Source: JAILEN01 sp036723975 (GTDB taxonomy: Bacteria > Bacillota > Clostridia > Lachnospirales > Lachnospiraceae). Taken from it: a stretch of 64,000 bases of DNA. Where the stretch lies: the NCBI GenBank assembly GCA_036723975.1, contig DAIMGJ010000001.1:192037-256036 (forward strand). The letters run 5' to 3'. The translations under genes and the position numbers were made by a program. Below are positions 24,882 through 32,909 of the stretch, piece after piece (the first letter of the stretch is position 1; every line of letters starts with the position of its first letter). The notes beneath the pieces were generated by a model. The model saw only the letters and a program-made list of their open reading frames with translations. It ran no database searches and was not told the DNA's origin.

Positions 24882-26063
24882 ATGCCACGCAACGACGAAA
24901 CGCTTGCAACAAAAAAACCGATCGCACCTTTGGGCATCATCCCAATGGAAAGCATTGCCGGTGTCGGACAGAGAGTTGATCAGTACCTATCTCAGTGGAG
25001 AAACGAACGAAGCAGTGATCACTTGGATGATATCACCAAGTTAAGCTACCACAGCGGTTCTTACATTGTAACCGCAAAGGTTCCGAGATTCGGATCCGGT
25101 GAAGCAAAGGGTGAGATTCACCAGTCTGTCAGAGGTTTGGATGTTTATATTATGACCGACGTCACAAACTACAGCCTTACTTATAAGCTTTGCGGCCATG
25201 AAAATCACTACTCACCGGACGATCACTACGCAGATTTAAAGCGTATCATCGCTGCCATTGAAGGAAAGGCAAACAGAATCACCGTGATTCTTCCTTTCTT
25301 ATATGAAAGCCGTCAGCACAAGAGAAGCTCCCGCGAGTCTTTGGACTGTGCTATTGCATTACAGGAATTAATCGCTATGGGTGTTGACAACATCATTACC
25401 TTTGATGCTCACGACCCACGTGTTCAGAATGCAATTCCTTTAAAGGGATTTGAAACCGTTCAGCCTGCGTACCAGTTTATCAAAGGTATCTTAAAGAACG
25501 TAAAAGACTTACAGATTGATAATGATCATTTGATGATTATTTCACCGGATGAAGGCGGAACCAACCGTGCCGTATATATGGCATCTGTTTTAGGCGTAGA
25601 TATGGGTATGTTCTACAAGCGTCGTGATTACTCTCAGATTGTAGACGGAAGAAACCCAATCGTTGCTCACGAATTCTTAGGAACCTCCGTAGAAGGAAAA
25701 GATGTTATTATCGTTGATGATATGATTTCTTCCGGAGAAAGCATGATTGATGTTGCAAGAGAATTAAAGAAGAGAAAGGCAAACCGTATCTTTACCGTTG
25801 CCACCTTCGGACTCTTTACCAGCGGTCTTGAGAAGTTTGATCAGGCAGTAGAGGAAGGTATCATTTACAAAGTGGTCACCACAAACCTTACTTACCAGAC
25901 ACCGGAACTTCTTTCCCGTCCGTACTACATCAGCTGTGATATGAGCAAGTACATTGCGTACATCATTGATACATTAAATCATGATTGCTCAATTGCCTCA
26001 CTTCTGAATCCGTACGAAAGAATTGAAGCTCTTGTAAACAAGTACAAAGCAGGAGAATACTAA
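24882..26063 (+). CDS. prs: Ribose-phosphate pyrophosphokinase, long form
   Basis: Makes PRPP from ribose 5-phosphate and ATP for nucleotide, His and Trp synthesis. The PRPP-binding motif is seen as V-I-I-V-D-D-M-I-S-S-G-E-S, and the catalytic flexible loop region is around Y-E-S-R-Q-H-K-R. At 393 residues it is about 75 longer than typical Prs, with a roughly 40-residue N-terminal extension and an insertion, as in a clostridial subgroup. It is the third gene of the dnaD-dnaI operon and is followed by a strong terminator. The regulatory consequence of the extra segments is unknown. Confidence 0.92.
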   Translation: MPRNDETLATKKPIAPLGIIPMESIAGVGQRVDQYLSQWRNERSSDHLDDITKLSYHSGSYIVTAKVPRFGSGEAKGEIHQSVRGLDVYIMTDVTNYSLTYKLCGHENHYSPDDHYADLKRIIAAIEGKANRITVILPFLYESRQHKRSSRESLDCAIALQELIAMGVDNIITFDAHDPRVQNAIPLKGFETVQPAYQFIKGILKNVKDLQIDNDHLMIISPDEGGTNRAVYMASVLGVDMGMFYKRRDYSQIVDGRNPIVAHEFLGTSVEGKDVIIVDDMISSGESMIDVARELKKRKANRIFTVATFGLFTSGLEKFDQAVEEGIIYKVVTTNLTYQTPELLSRPYYISCDMSKYIAYIIDTLNHDCSIASLLNPYERIEALVNKYKAGEY

Positions 26064-26071
26064 AAACCAAA

Positions 26072-26105
26072 GGAGACACAGGGACGGTTCTGTGTCTCCT
26101 TTTTT
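26072..26105 (+). terminator. Terminator of prs
   Basis: Perfect 10-bp stem GGAGACACAG / CTGTGTCTCC with an eight-base loop and a T-run. Confidence 0.92.
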
Positions 26106-26137
26106 GTATCACTGTTGCTAAGCGTAAGTGTAATTTA

Positions 26138-26390
26138 CTTTGCCCTGCAGTTAAATAATAAAGGTTTTGCTCCGTAGATATTCGCCGAATGAAATCACGA
26201 AATCTGTTTTGAAATATTTGCACCGTGTCTTAATTCATTCCGTTTCATTGCGACACTCTCGGCGCCTTCCGTGGCGCCTCGTGCAAATATTTTGCAAAAC
26301 AGATTTCTATTTCATTGGCTCTTATCTCAAGGAGCTTCAACCTGTTATTATTTAACTGCAGGGCAATTTTAATTACGCATATGGCGTATT
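26138..26390. repeat. Foldback element B nested inside element A
   Basis: Absent from copy 2 of element A at the equivalent position, so it is an insertion. TTGCCCTGCAGTTAAATAATAA at the left is repeated inverted at the right (26344-26365), and further arm segments (around AAATCTGTTTTG and ATATTTGCAC) also pair, giving a long hairpin with a GC-rich head. Exact ends and any target duplication (possibly TTTA) are uncertain. No coding frame. Confidence 0.8.
26220..26284 (-). other. Conserved structured core shared by elements A and B
   Basis: Read on the minus strand, 65 bases beginning GCACGAGGCGCC and ending CACGGTGC align with the 66-base head of element A (26496-26561 and 44646-44711), beginning GCACGAAGCGC and ending GCGGTGC. 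Shared blocks include the hairpin GCGC-ACGGA-GCGC, GAGAG, ACGGA, TTAA and CGGTGC, in order. Confidence 0.7.
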
Positions 26391-26671
26391 TAGTTAGCGA
26401 AGTATAGAGAAAATAGCGCACAGATATTATAAATGTGTTGAAGTGGCTTGAATCTCGAACTGAGAAAAACTTAAATTATATTTTGTGCAAGAAAAGCACG
26501 AAGCGCACGGATGCGCTGAGAGCGTAGGTTAGGAACACGGATGTGACTTAACTAGCGGTGCTTTTCTTCCAAAATATAATTTCTTAGTTTTTCCAGCGAG
26601 AGATTACGACACGAAACACTTTATAAAAACTGTGCGCTATATCTATATACTGTCGCTTAGCAACAGTGATA

Positions 26672-27349
26672 TTATTCTACAGCCATAGACTTAATCGTAG
26701 ATAATGCCTTTTTCACCGGTGGTAAAAGAAGCACACCAATGGTAATTAAAGCTTCGACACCGAGGTAGGCACCGTTGTATGCCATACTGTATGTTAATGG
26801 AGAGCTGAATCCGCTGCCCTCTGCATATGACGCAAAAAAGATAACACCGGACAATACTGCGAAGAAATATCTACCGAGAACCGCCAATACATACCCCTTT
26901 AAAAGCCCATATTTTTCACTCTTTGAGAACACCCCTGAAAGACCTAATGCACCAAACGCAAAGATATAATCAACGAATAACTGCGGTGCAGATAAAACAT
27001 AAGGATCAATCAACATCTGTAAAATTCCGTAAGCAATTGCAGCACAAAGACCGCCTCCCAGTCCGTACCAGTATCCTATCAACACAATAAACAACATGGA
27101 AAACAAAGTAACGGATCCTCCCATGGGCATGTGAAAGATCTTAATCATAGAAGTAACCATAGCAAGGGCAATGGCTACCGCAGAAAAGGCTATCTGCTTC
27201 GCAGACATCTTTTTCTTCCCGCCAAACAAGGCACATCCTAAGAGGAGTAAACCAAGCATAATCGCAACAAGTACGACATATCCGGCAGTGGTAAATTGAT
27301 ACGTAATTTCTCCCCAGTCGTTTTCCTGCGGATAAAACAATAGTGACAT
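26672..27349 (-). CDS. thiT: Thiamine transporter ThiT, ECF substrate-binding subunit
   Basis: A 225-residue membrane protein with about six to seven spans. After a first N-terminal hydrophobic segment, the region from about residue 48 matches the ThiT/YuaJ family (K-x-I-A-F-S-A-V-A-I-A-L-A, then M-P-x-G-G-S-V-T-L-F-S-M-L, and Y-G-x-x-Q). ThiT captures thiamine for the shared ECF energising module, not encoded here. The assignment is strongly supported by the TPP riboswitch directly upstream. The gene stop is contacted by foldback element A. Confidence 0.93.
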   Translation of the reverse strand: MSLLFYPQENDWGEITYQFTTAGYVVLVAIMLGLLLLGCALFGGKKKMSAKQIAFSAVAIALAMVTSMIKIFHMPMGGSVTLFSMLFIVLIGYWYGLGGGLCAAIAYGILQMLIDPYVLSAPQLFVDYIFAFGALGLSGVFSKSEKYGLLKGYVLAVLGRYFFAVLSGVIFFASYAEGSGFSSPLTYSMAYNGAYLGVEALITIGVLLLPPVKKALSTIKSMAVE

Positions 27350-27384
27350 AAAAAAATCCTCCTAACTTTGTGTGCCAGGAGGAT
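27350..27384 (-). promoter_or_regulatory. Combined terminator and ribosome-site-sequestering hairpin before thiT
   Basis: ATCCTCCT and AGGAGGAT (8-bp perfect stem, 13-base loop) are followed by seven T on the minus strand, then the ATG. The stem contains the thiT Shine-Dalgarno, so the same hairpin could stop transcription or block translation. Confidence 0.85.
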
Positions 27385-27388
27385 GAAT

Positions 27389-27474
27389 AAGCTTCCTTAC
27401 GCCGGTACGAACCGGATCAAGTATTAAGGGTTAACGGTATCTTCCGTCTCTCAGCACTTTCATGCACCCCTAGC
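27389..27474 (-). ncRNA. TPP riboswitch (THI element) controlling thiT
   Basis: On the minus strand the conserved TPP aptamer blocks appear in order: TAGGGGTGC, GTGCTGAGAG, ACCCTTAATACTTGATCCGG and CGTAAGGAAGCTT. It sits directly before the sequestering hairpin and a thiamine transporter gene, the expected context. Confidence 0.96.
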
Positions 27475-27526
27475 AACAATATTATATTTCCAAAGTTCAT
27501 TATAAAGGTTTTTAAAATAATGTAAA

Positions 27527-27549
27527 GAAAAACGTAGAATACTTTTTGC
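27527..27549. repeat. Solitary arm of the AACGTAGAATAC terminator palindrome
   Basis: GAAAAACGTAGAATACTTTTTGC is the reverse complement of the right arm of the palindrome at 32772-32841 apart from one missing A. Here the partner arm is absent, so no hairpin forms. It lies directly behind the stop codon of the sulfatase gene and looks like a remnant. Confidence 0.65.
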
Positions 27550-27551
27550 TT

Positions 27552-29687
27552 TTAATCTTCTTCCTCAGAGGATTCGGTTTCTGCTTCTGCATCAGCAGCT
27601 TTCTCATCCTCGGAGAGTTCACTCTCTGCATTTGGGTCCTCAAACGTCACCTCGTTGGAGGTTCTGAAAATCGTACTTGAAGATCCCACCTGGCATACCA
27701 CAAGGGAGTCTCCGCTGTTAATGGATTTTGCCGGAATGGTAAGCACCTGTCCGGATTCGTAGGTGGTAGACACCTTTTCTCCGTTTACGTAGACCTTGGA
27801 CCACTTCGTAAAGTTGTCTCCGTAAATGTGAAGTTTGTCTCCAAATAAATAACAAGCATCTATGGTTACGTCATTGATACCCATGGTAATCTCGCTGGCA
27901 GAGCTTTCATCTGCTTTGTCTCCATAGGCATAACGCTTTCCGTAAAGCAAATCATACTGAAGCATTTCCAGGTTTTTCATGTATGCATTGGTTCCCGGTT
28001 TTGCTCCTCGAGAGGTCATGGCCTGATTGTAGTTGATGGTTGTTCCTCCATGTACACCCAAACGATTTAAGTATTCCGATACTAACTGGTACGTGGTTAA
28101 ATCCATATCCTCTTTGGACATTCCAAAGTTGTTCCAGGTAACGTACTTTGTCTGATACAAATCATGTGTGGCAATCTCATCTTCCGTAAGACCCATTGTA
28201 GGCAAATGATCACCGAACATGATAAGAAGCGTATCCTCACCGGTAGCATCCAAGGCTTCCGTGTAGTCTCTCATCCAGTTGTCCATATTACGAAGCATAT
28301 TGATGTAATATTCCCACTGGTTGTTCTGTTCCTCGGTTTTTCCGACAGCGTTTACGGTTACCGCCGGATCTTCAATAATCTTTTCTGTCGGATAATCTCC
28401 GTGAGTTCCAACGGTAATGGTATAAATAAGATCCGTAGATTCGGTAGAATTCATAGCATCCAAAGTGGCCGGAATCAAAATATCATCCAAAGGCCATGAT
28501 CCCATAGGCGTATAATCCGTAATATCCAGCATTTCCTTACAGGTAAAAGTATCGAATCCCATCTTTGAAAATGCATTTGCGCGAGAGTAGAAGTTTCCGC
28601 CGTTATTATGAACGACGTGGGTACCCATTCCCATATCTCCAAGAAGATTTGCAACAGACTCACAATCCACTGCTTCCTTTAATATGGTTTTCTGTGGATA
28701 TTCTCCCGGTCCGAAAAAGATACAGCTCATTCCGGTCAACACTTCAAATTCACTGTTACAGGTTCCTGCTCCGACCACCGGCACCGTACAATGTCCGGTA
28801 GAATAATTGGCTTCCAACTCATGGAAGTACGGAATCGGGTCTTCCGAAGTCTGTAAAAAATCCGCCTCGGAAACATCATAAAAAGATTCCAAAAGAACCA
28901 CCACTACGTTTGGCATATCTTCATTCGCAATCGTGTTTTCTCCCATATCCGTATCTTTTATGATTTTTTGCACAGCCTTCTTTGAATATCCCAAGGGCTT
29001 CGACATACCACGATCCATAAAACTGGTGGTAAATCCATATAAATAGCCGTAGTTTTTATATCCTTGCGCAAGGTTCCCAAAATATCCCGTAAGGACTCCC
29101 ACATCCTGAAGCTTCGGAGTTATAACAGGAATGGACAAAAGACAGGAACCCACCAAGACCAGTCGAAGCCAAAACGGTAGCTTTGGCTCGTTCTTTGCTC
29201 CCTTTATAAACAAGAGAACCATAAGAAGAACATAGATGCCAATCGCTCCCACAGACATCGCCGCCTGTTTTGCAGTGAAGTAATTGGTGTTTTGCATAGT
29301 TAAAAGATCCGTAATCATACTAAGATCCGTAAAACCAAATGGGGTCACTCGATTGTAAAGTACCACACAGTTTATAATTCCCAGCATAATAAATACTGCG
29401 GAAATAACCATGCGAAGAAAGGTCTTTCTTTTGGTTAAATAAACCAGGTTATACACCGAAAAAATAAGAAAAGAATTGTAAAGATATGCGCCGGTATGGC
29501 CTGTTACAAAATGCATTGCTTCCTTAAAAGAATGCTGAGAAAGCCATTCCAACACAAAACACATAATCAATGATAAGGGTATGTGAGTCAAAAGCGAGTA
29601 TTTGTTTAAAAATACCGCCACCTTCCCCGGCTCCTTGGGAGGCTTCGGTTCAAGTATCTTTTTGAATCTTGAAAAATCAGGTTTCAT
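27552..29687 (-). CDS. LtaS-type membrane sulfatase / phosphoglycerol transferase family protein
   Basis: A 711-residue protein with five N-terminal membrane spans (residues about 30-190) and an extracytoplasmic alkaline phosphatase-superfamily sulfatase domain (about 255-560). Metal-ligand and nucleophile motifs fit LtaS: V-V-L-L-E-S near 261, G-A-G-T-C-N-S-E-F with the probable catalytic Thr, and G-T-H-G-D and F-G-D-H-L-P. Residues about 620-690 form a small IPT/TIG-like beta domain and the tail is acidic. It probably transfers glycerol-phosphate or a similar group to a cell-envelope polymer. It is downstream of a CsoR gene, 9 bases away. Confidence 0.88.
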   Translation of the reverse strand: MKPDFSRFKKILEPKPPKEPGKVAVFLNKYSLLTHIPLSLIMCFVLEWLSQHSFKEAMHFVTGHTGAYLYNSFLIFSVYNLVYLTKRKTFLRMVISAVFIMLGIINCVVLYNRVTPFGFTDLSMITDLLTMQNTNYFTAKQAAMSVGAIGIYVLLMVLLFIKGAKNEPKLPFWLRLVLVGSCLLSIPVITPKLQDVGVLTGYFGNLAQGYKNYGYLYGFTTSFMDRGMSKPLGYSKKAVQKIIKDTDMGENTIANEDMPNVVVVLLESFYDVSEADFLQTSEDPIPYFHELEANYSTGHCTVPVVGAGTCNSEFEVLTGMSCIFFGPGEYPQKTILKEAVDCESVANLLGDMGMGTHVVHNNGGNFYSRANAFSKMGFDTFTCKEMLDITDYTPMGSWPLDDILIPATLDAMNSTESTDLIYTITVGTHGDYPTEKIIEDPAVTVNAVGKTEEQNNQWEYYINMLRNMDNWMRDYTEALDATGEDTLLIMFGDHLPTMGLTEDEIATHDLYQTKYVTWNNFGMSKEDMDLTTYQLVSEYLNRLGVHGGTTINYNQAMTSRGAKPGTNAYMKNLEMLQYDLLYGKRYAYGDKADESSASEITMGINDVTIDACYLFGDKLHIYGDNFTKWSKVYVNGEKVSTTYESGQVLTIPAKSINSGDSLVVCQVGSSSTIFRTSNEVTFEDPNAESELSEDEKAADAEAETESSEEED

Positions 29688-29696
29688 TTCTATCCT

Positions 29697-30089
29697 CTAT
29701 TTGATAAACTTATTAATAGCCTCGTCAAGATCCTTCAACGCCTTTTCATCGTTGCTTTCTACAGCATCAACGATACAGTGATGAATATGATCTTCGAGTA
29801 TAATTTTACCAACGTTGTTTATCGCGGAACGAACCGCTGCTATTTGAATCAGTACTTCCGTGCAATCGCGACCATCTTCCACCATTCGTCTGATGGACTC
29901 CATGTGTCCGATTGCCCGATTCAAACGGTTGATAACCTGCTTGGTATTGGCGTGGGTATGACCGTGTGAATGCGTGTGTCCGTCGGTGGAATCACGATGC
30001 GAATGATAGTGTACACCATCATGGGTATGCATCTCATTCCCGGAAGTATCCAAAACTACTTCTTCTAAATCACGTTCGTAATCTGCCAT
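29697..30089 (-). CDS. CsoR-family metal-sensing repressor with His-rich N terminus
   Basis: A 130-residue DUF156/CsoR protein. The helical core (residues about 48-130) carries the Cys in R-D-C-T-E and the H-x3-C pair in H-I-H-H-C, the three-residue Cu(I) site of CsoR. The N-terminal part (residues about 21-46) is packed with His (about ten), unlike typical CsoR, and might bind Ni, Co or Zn or buffer metal. No copA, copZ or other efflux gene is adjacent; instead an LtaS-type gene follows in the same operon. The start at 30089 has GGAGGA. Confidence 0.87.
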   Translation of the reverse strand: MADYERDLEEVVLDTSGNEMHTHDGVHYHSHRDSTDGHTHSHGHTHANTKQVINRLNRAIGHMESIRRMVEDGRDCTEVLIQIAAVRSAINNVGKIILEDHIHHCIVDAVESNDEKALKDLDEAINKFIK

Positions 30090-30160
30090 GAGTATTTCCT
30101 CCACGTTAATAACGGGAGAATTATACCACTTTAAATATGGAATTGCAAAAAGGAGACAAA

Positions 30161-32710
30161 ATGAAATTAAAGTTTCAGGAAAGTCGAATTTCTAAAATAA
30201 ATAAGCGTCGTGTCGGCGTTCTTACGGGAGTTTTTTTCGTCTCGTTATTGTTTTTCAACATCATCCTTAATAAAACGGATGCTCCCCTCACCACAACCGC
30301 CATGGCATCTCCCACGCTTCCCATTGTAACTATGGAAGCCTTGGGGAAACCCATGAGCCAGCTTCACGGATACCGTTCTGAGATGGATCCCTGTTATATG
30401 CGAGACGCCGTCATTCCGTTGGGAAGTGATAGACGATTGCCCATCACTATAGACACCTACGGGTATGACGTCGATGGCATCTCTTACGAAATCAGGAGCT
30501 TGGACACTACGCGAAAGATTGCGGAAACCACCATTGATGATTTCGTTCAGGCTGACGATATGATTAATATTTCTCCGGTAATTGAAAACTTGATTGAGGA
30601 CGGAGAAGAATATCTTTTGGTATTAAAGCTTACTTCAGGCGACGATGTCATAAACTATTACACCCGCATTCTGATGCCAAAAGACTGTTACGAAAAAGAG
30701 TGTTTGGATTTTGTTACAAACTTTCATAACACAGCTTTGTCTGATTCCTATGAATCACTGGCTACTTATATAGAGCCGACGGGAGAGGAAAAAAATACGC
30801 TTTCGGATGTCACCATCCATTCCTCCATTGATAACATCGGTTGGAAGAACTTCAACGGTAGCTTATACAGCGAACCCGTTGTCGAGACGAAAGATATTAA
30901 CCAAAACTACAGCGTGATTGTCTTCTATTATATTATGAAGTCCGAAACCGACGACGCTGCAAAGTTTTACAACACCGAAGAGTACTTTAAGGTACGCTAT
31001 ACATCGGATCGAATCTATTTATTGGATTATCACCGAACCATGGACGAGATTTTGGATACCTCATCTTCCGTATTAAGCGGCAACGTCTTAAATCTGGGAA
31101 TGGTATCCGGAGATTTGAATTATTTATCAAACGAAACCGGTTCCATCGTTGCCTTCGTTCACAGCGGAAGCCTCTACGAATACAATCAAAACACCGGTCG
31201 GCTGATTCGTATTTTCGGATTCCGCGGCGAGGATTTGATCGATCCCAGAACAAACTACGACGAGCATAACATTTTAATACTTAACATTGACGAAAGCGGA
31301 ACATTGGATTTTGTGGTATATGGGTATATGAATGCCGGAAACCACGAAGGAGAAAGCGGAATCAACCTTTATCACTACGACAGTGTAAAAGATGTTGCAA
31401 CGGAGCAGGTTTTTATTCCCTCCACAAATTCCTACCAGATTCTAAACGCAAGATTCAGTAATCTGTTGTACTTAAATACCAACCATATTTTTTATATTAT
31501 GGTAGACGGCACTTTATTACAGGTAAATCTGGATACCTTGTCCACGAAAGAAGTGGTTTCTTCTCTTTCCGACAACCAGTATGCGTCTTCCAAATCCTCT
31601 CGATATTTCGCCTGGATGGATGAGGAAAACATTACGCACACGTTGCACATTATGGATCTGGAAACAGGAAACACCTTTGATATCAATGGTGGTGATGAGT
31701 ACTTAAAGCCGGTAGATTTTATTGATGAAGATTTGATTTTAGGATATGTACGCACCTCCGACGTTTCTACGGATGCAGCCGGTGTGGAAATCTATCCTAT
31801 GCACAAATTATCCATCTGTAAGGTTACTGACGGAAAATCCGAGTCCATAAAAGACTACGAAAAAAACGGCTACTATATTTTATCCGCAAGAAAAGAAAAC
31901 ACCGCACTTATTTTAAATCGAATCAAAAAAGAGCCGGACGGTTATGTTCTGGCAGAAGATGACACCATCCGAAACACCTCAGGGGAAACCAACAAAGAAG
32001 TAGGCGTGGCTGTTTCTTATGACGACTCCGGAGCCGAGAACCTTCAAATCACCATGACAGAGCTTTCCGGCGAAGAGCGAAAATACTCTTATGCAGTGGC
32101 TAACGCTGCCTTGGCCGGAGAACAAATGATTATCTCCATCAGCACGACACAAGCCGAGGAAAAGTATTTCTCCTATGTGGGAAGCGACGTCATATGCGCC
32201 AGCAGCAATGTACAAACCGCAATTATCGCCGCAGATGAGCAGATGGGAATTGTTGTTGATTCAAAGCAGCGCTATATTTGGAAACGCGGAAAAATTGCCA
32301 TAAAATCACCCATCCAAAACATCTCTGTCGGTTCTTCGGATCAAGACGCAAACAGTTCGGCACAGGCATTAAGTGCCATGTTGGTTTTACAGGGCGAAAA
32401 CATCGAAGTCAATCAAATGTTGACTCAAGGACAAACGCCTCTTTCCATTCTTTCCGGGTGCTTAGAAAACCACACGGTATTGGATTTGACCGGTTGTAGT
32501 CTTTCTCAGGTATTGTATTATGTGAGCCTAGGAGAGCCTGTATATGCAAGATGCGGAGAAAACGAAGCGGTTTTGATTACCGGATATGATGCACTAAACA
32601 TCACCGTATTTGATCCTTCTACGGGAGGCAATCGAAAGATTGGAATGAATGATGCGACGGCGCTGTTTGAAGCCCAGGGAAACGTGTTTATCTCATACTT
32701 ATCTGAATAA
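30161..32710 (+). CDS. Membrane-anchored beta-propeller-like protein with a degenerate papain-like C-terminal domain
   Basis: An 849-residue protein, not matched to a named family. A basic N terminus and one hydrophobic segment (residues about 15-35) anchor it outside the membrane. The central part (about 310-690) has repeated blade-like strands (for example G-S-L-Y-E-Y-N-Q-N-T-G-R) suggesting a beta-propeller. The last 130 residues look like a C39/papain-like peptidase: N-S-S-A-Q-A-L-S-A-M where the catalytic Cys would be, and N-E-A-V-L-I-T-G-Y-D plus V-F-D-P-S-T-G-G where H-A-V-x-V-x-G-Y and D-P are usual. Cys and His are missing, so it is probably non-catalytic. AAGGAG precedes the ATG at 30161. 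It is divergent from the CsoR operon and ends at a bidirectional terminator. Confidence 0.6.
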   Translation: MKLKFQESRISKINKRRVGVLTGVFFVSLLFFNIILNKTDAPLTTTAMASPTLPIVTMEALGKPMSQLHGYRSEMDPCYMRDAVIPLGSDRRLPITIDTYGYDVDGISYEIRSLDTTRKIAETTIDDFVQADDMINISPVIENLIEDGEEYLLVLKLTSGDDVINYYTRILMPKDCYEKECLDFVTNFHNTALSDSYESLATYIEPTGEEKNTLSDVTIHSSIDNIGWKNFNGSLYSEPVVETKDINQNYSVIVFYYIMKSETDDAAKFYNTEEYFKVRYTSDRIYLLDYHRTMDEILDTSSSVLSGNVLNLGMVSGDLNYLSNETGSIVAFVHSGSLYEYNQNTGRLIRIFGFRGEDLIDPRTNYDEHNILILNIDESGTLDFVVYGYMNAGNHEGESGINLYHYDSVKDVATEQVFIPSTNSYQILNARFSNLLYLNTNHIFYIMVDGTLLQVNLDTLSTKEVVSSLSDNQYASSKSSRYFAWMDEENITHTLHIMDLETGNTFDINGGDEYLKPVDFIDEDLILGYVRTSDVSTDAAGVEIYPMHKLSICKVTDGKSESIKDYEKNGYYILSARKENTALILNRIKKEPDGYVLAEDDTIRNTSGETNKEVGVAVSYDDSGAENLQITMTELSGEERKYSYAVANAALAGEQMIISISTTQAEEKYFSYVGSDVICASSNVQTAIIAADEQMGIVVDSKQRYIWKRGKIAIKSPIQNISVGSSDQDANSSAQALSAMLVLQGENIEVNQMLTQGQTPLSILSGCLENHTVLDLTGCSLSQVLYYVSLGEPVYARCGENEAVLITGYDALNITVFDPSTGGNRKIGMNDATALFEAQGNVFISYLSE

Positions 32711-32771
32711 GATGCCGGATTTAAAATTATAGGTTTATTTCGATTATACAATACCATATAAAGGGCTATAC

Positions 32772-32841
32772 AAAAAACGTAGAATACATTTTTGCCGAGC
32801 GCCAAGGAGGCGCTCTACGCAAAAAGTATTCTACGTTTTTT
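32772..32841. terminator. Large bidirectional terminator palindrome
   Basis: Arms AAAAAACGTAGAATAC and GTATTCTACGTTTTTT enclose a second stem GAGCGCC / GGCGCTC. It separates the convergent 849-residue protein gene and the LRR surface protein gene. Its right arm recurs at 27527-27549 and a related palindrome is at 60966-61027, so it is also a dispersed repeat. Confidence 0.8.
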
Positions 32842-32909
32842 CATTTACATTTATTCAATTTGATTCCATTCGCAGGAGTCGTATTGCAATGGTATTCGTT
32901 GCGTCCCTG

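Larger units (their letters stand above)
26107..26671. repeat. Foldback element A, copy 1, interrupted by element B
   Basis: Bounded by a perfect 18-bp inverted repeat (TATCACTGTTGCTAAGCG and its complement at 26654-26671). Positions 26394-26666 match copy 2 (44544-44816) with about three differences. The left terminal segment (26112-26137) is separated from the rest by a 250-bp insertion. The arms fold into a long imperfect hairpin. It contains no protein-coding frame and resembles a MITE. The right end touches the stop codon of thiT. Confidence 0.88.

Noticed and set aside
26113..26671. Repeat region 26.1-26.7 kb considered as a CRISPR array or insertion sequence
   Set aside because: There is no regular short repeat/spacer unit and no transposase frame of useful length; the structure is a foldback element with a nested second one.
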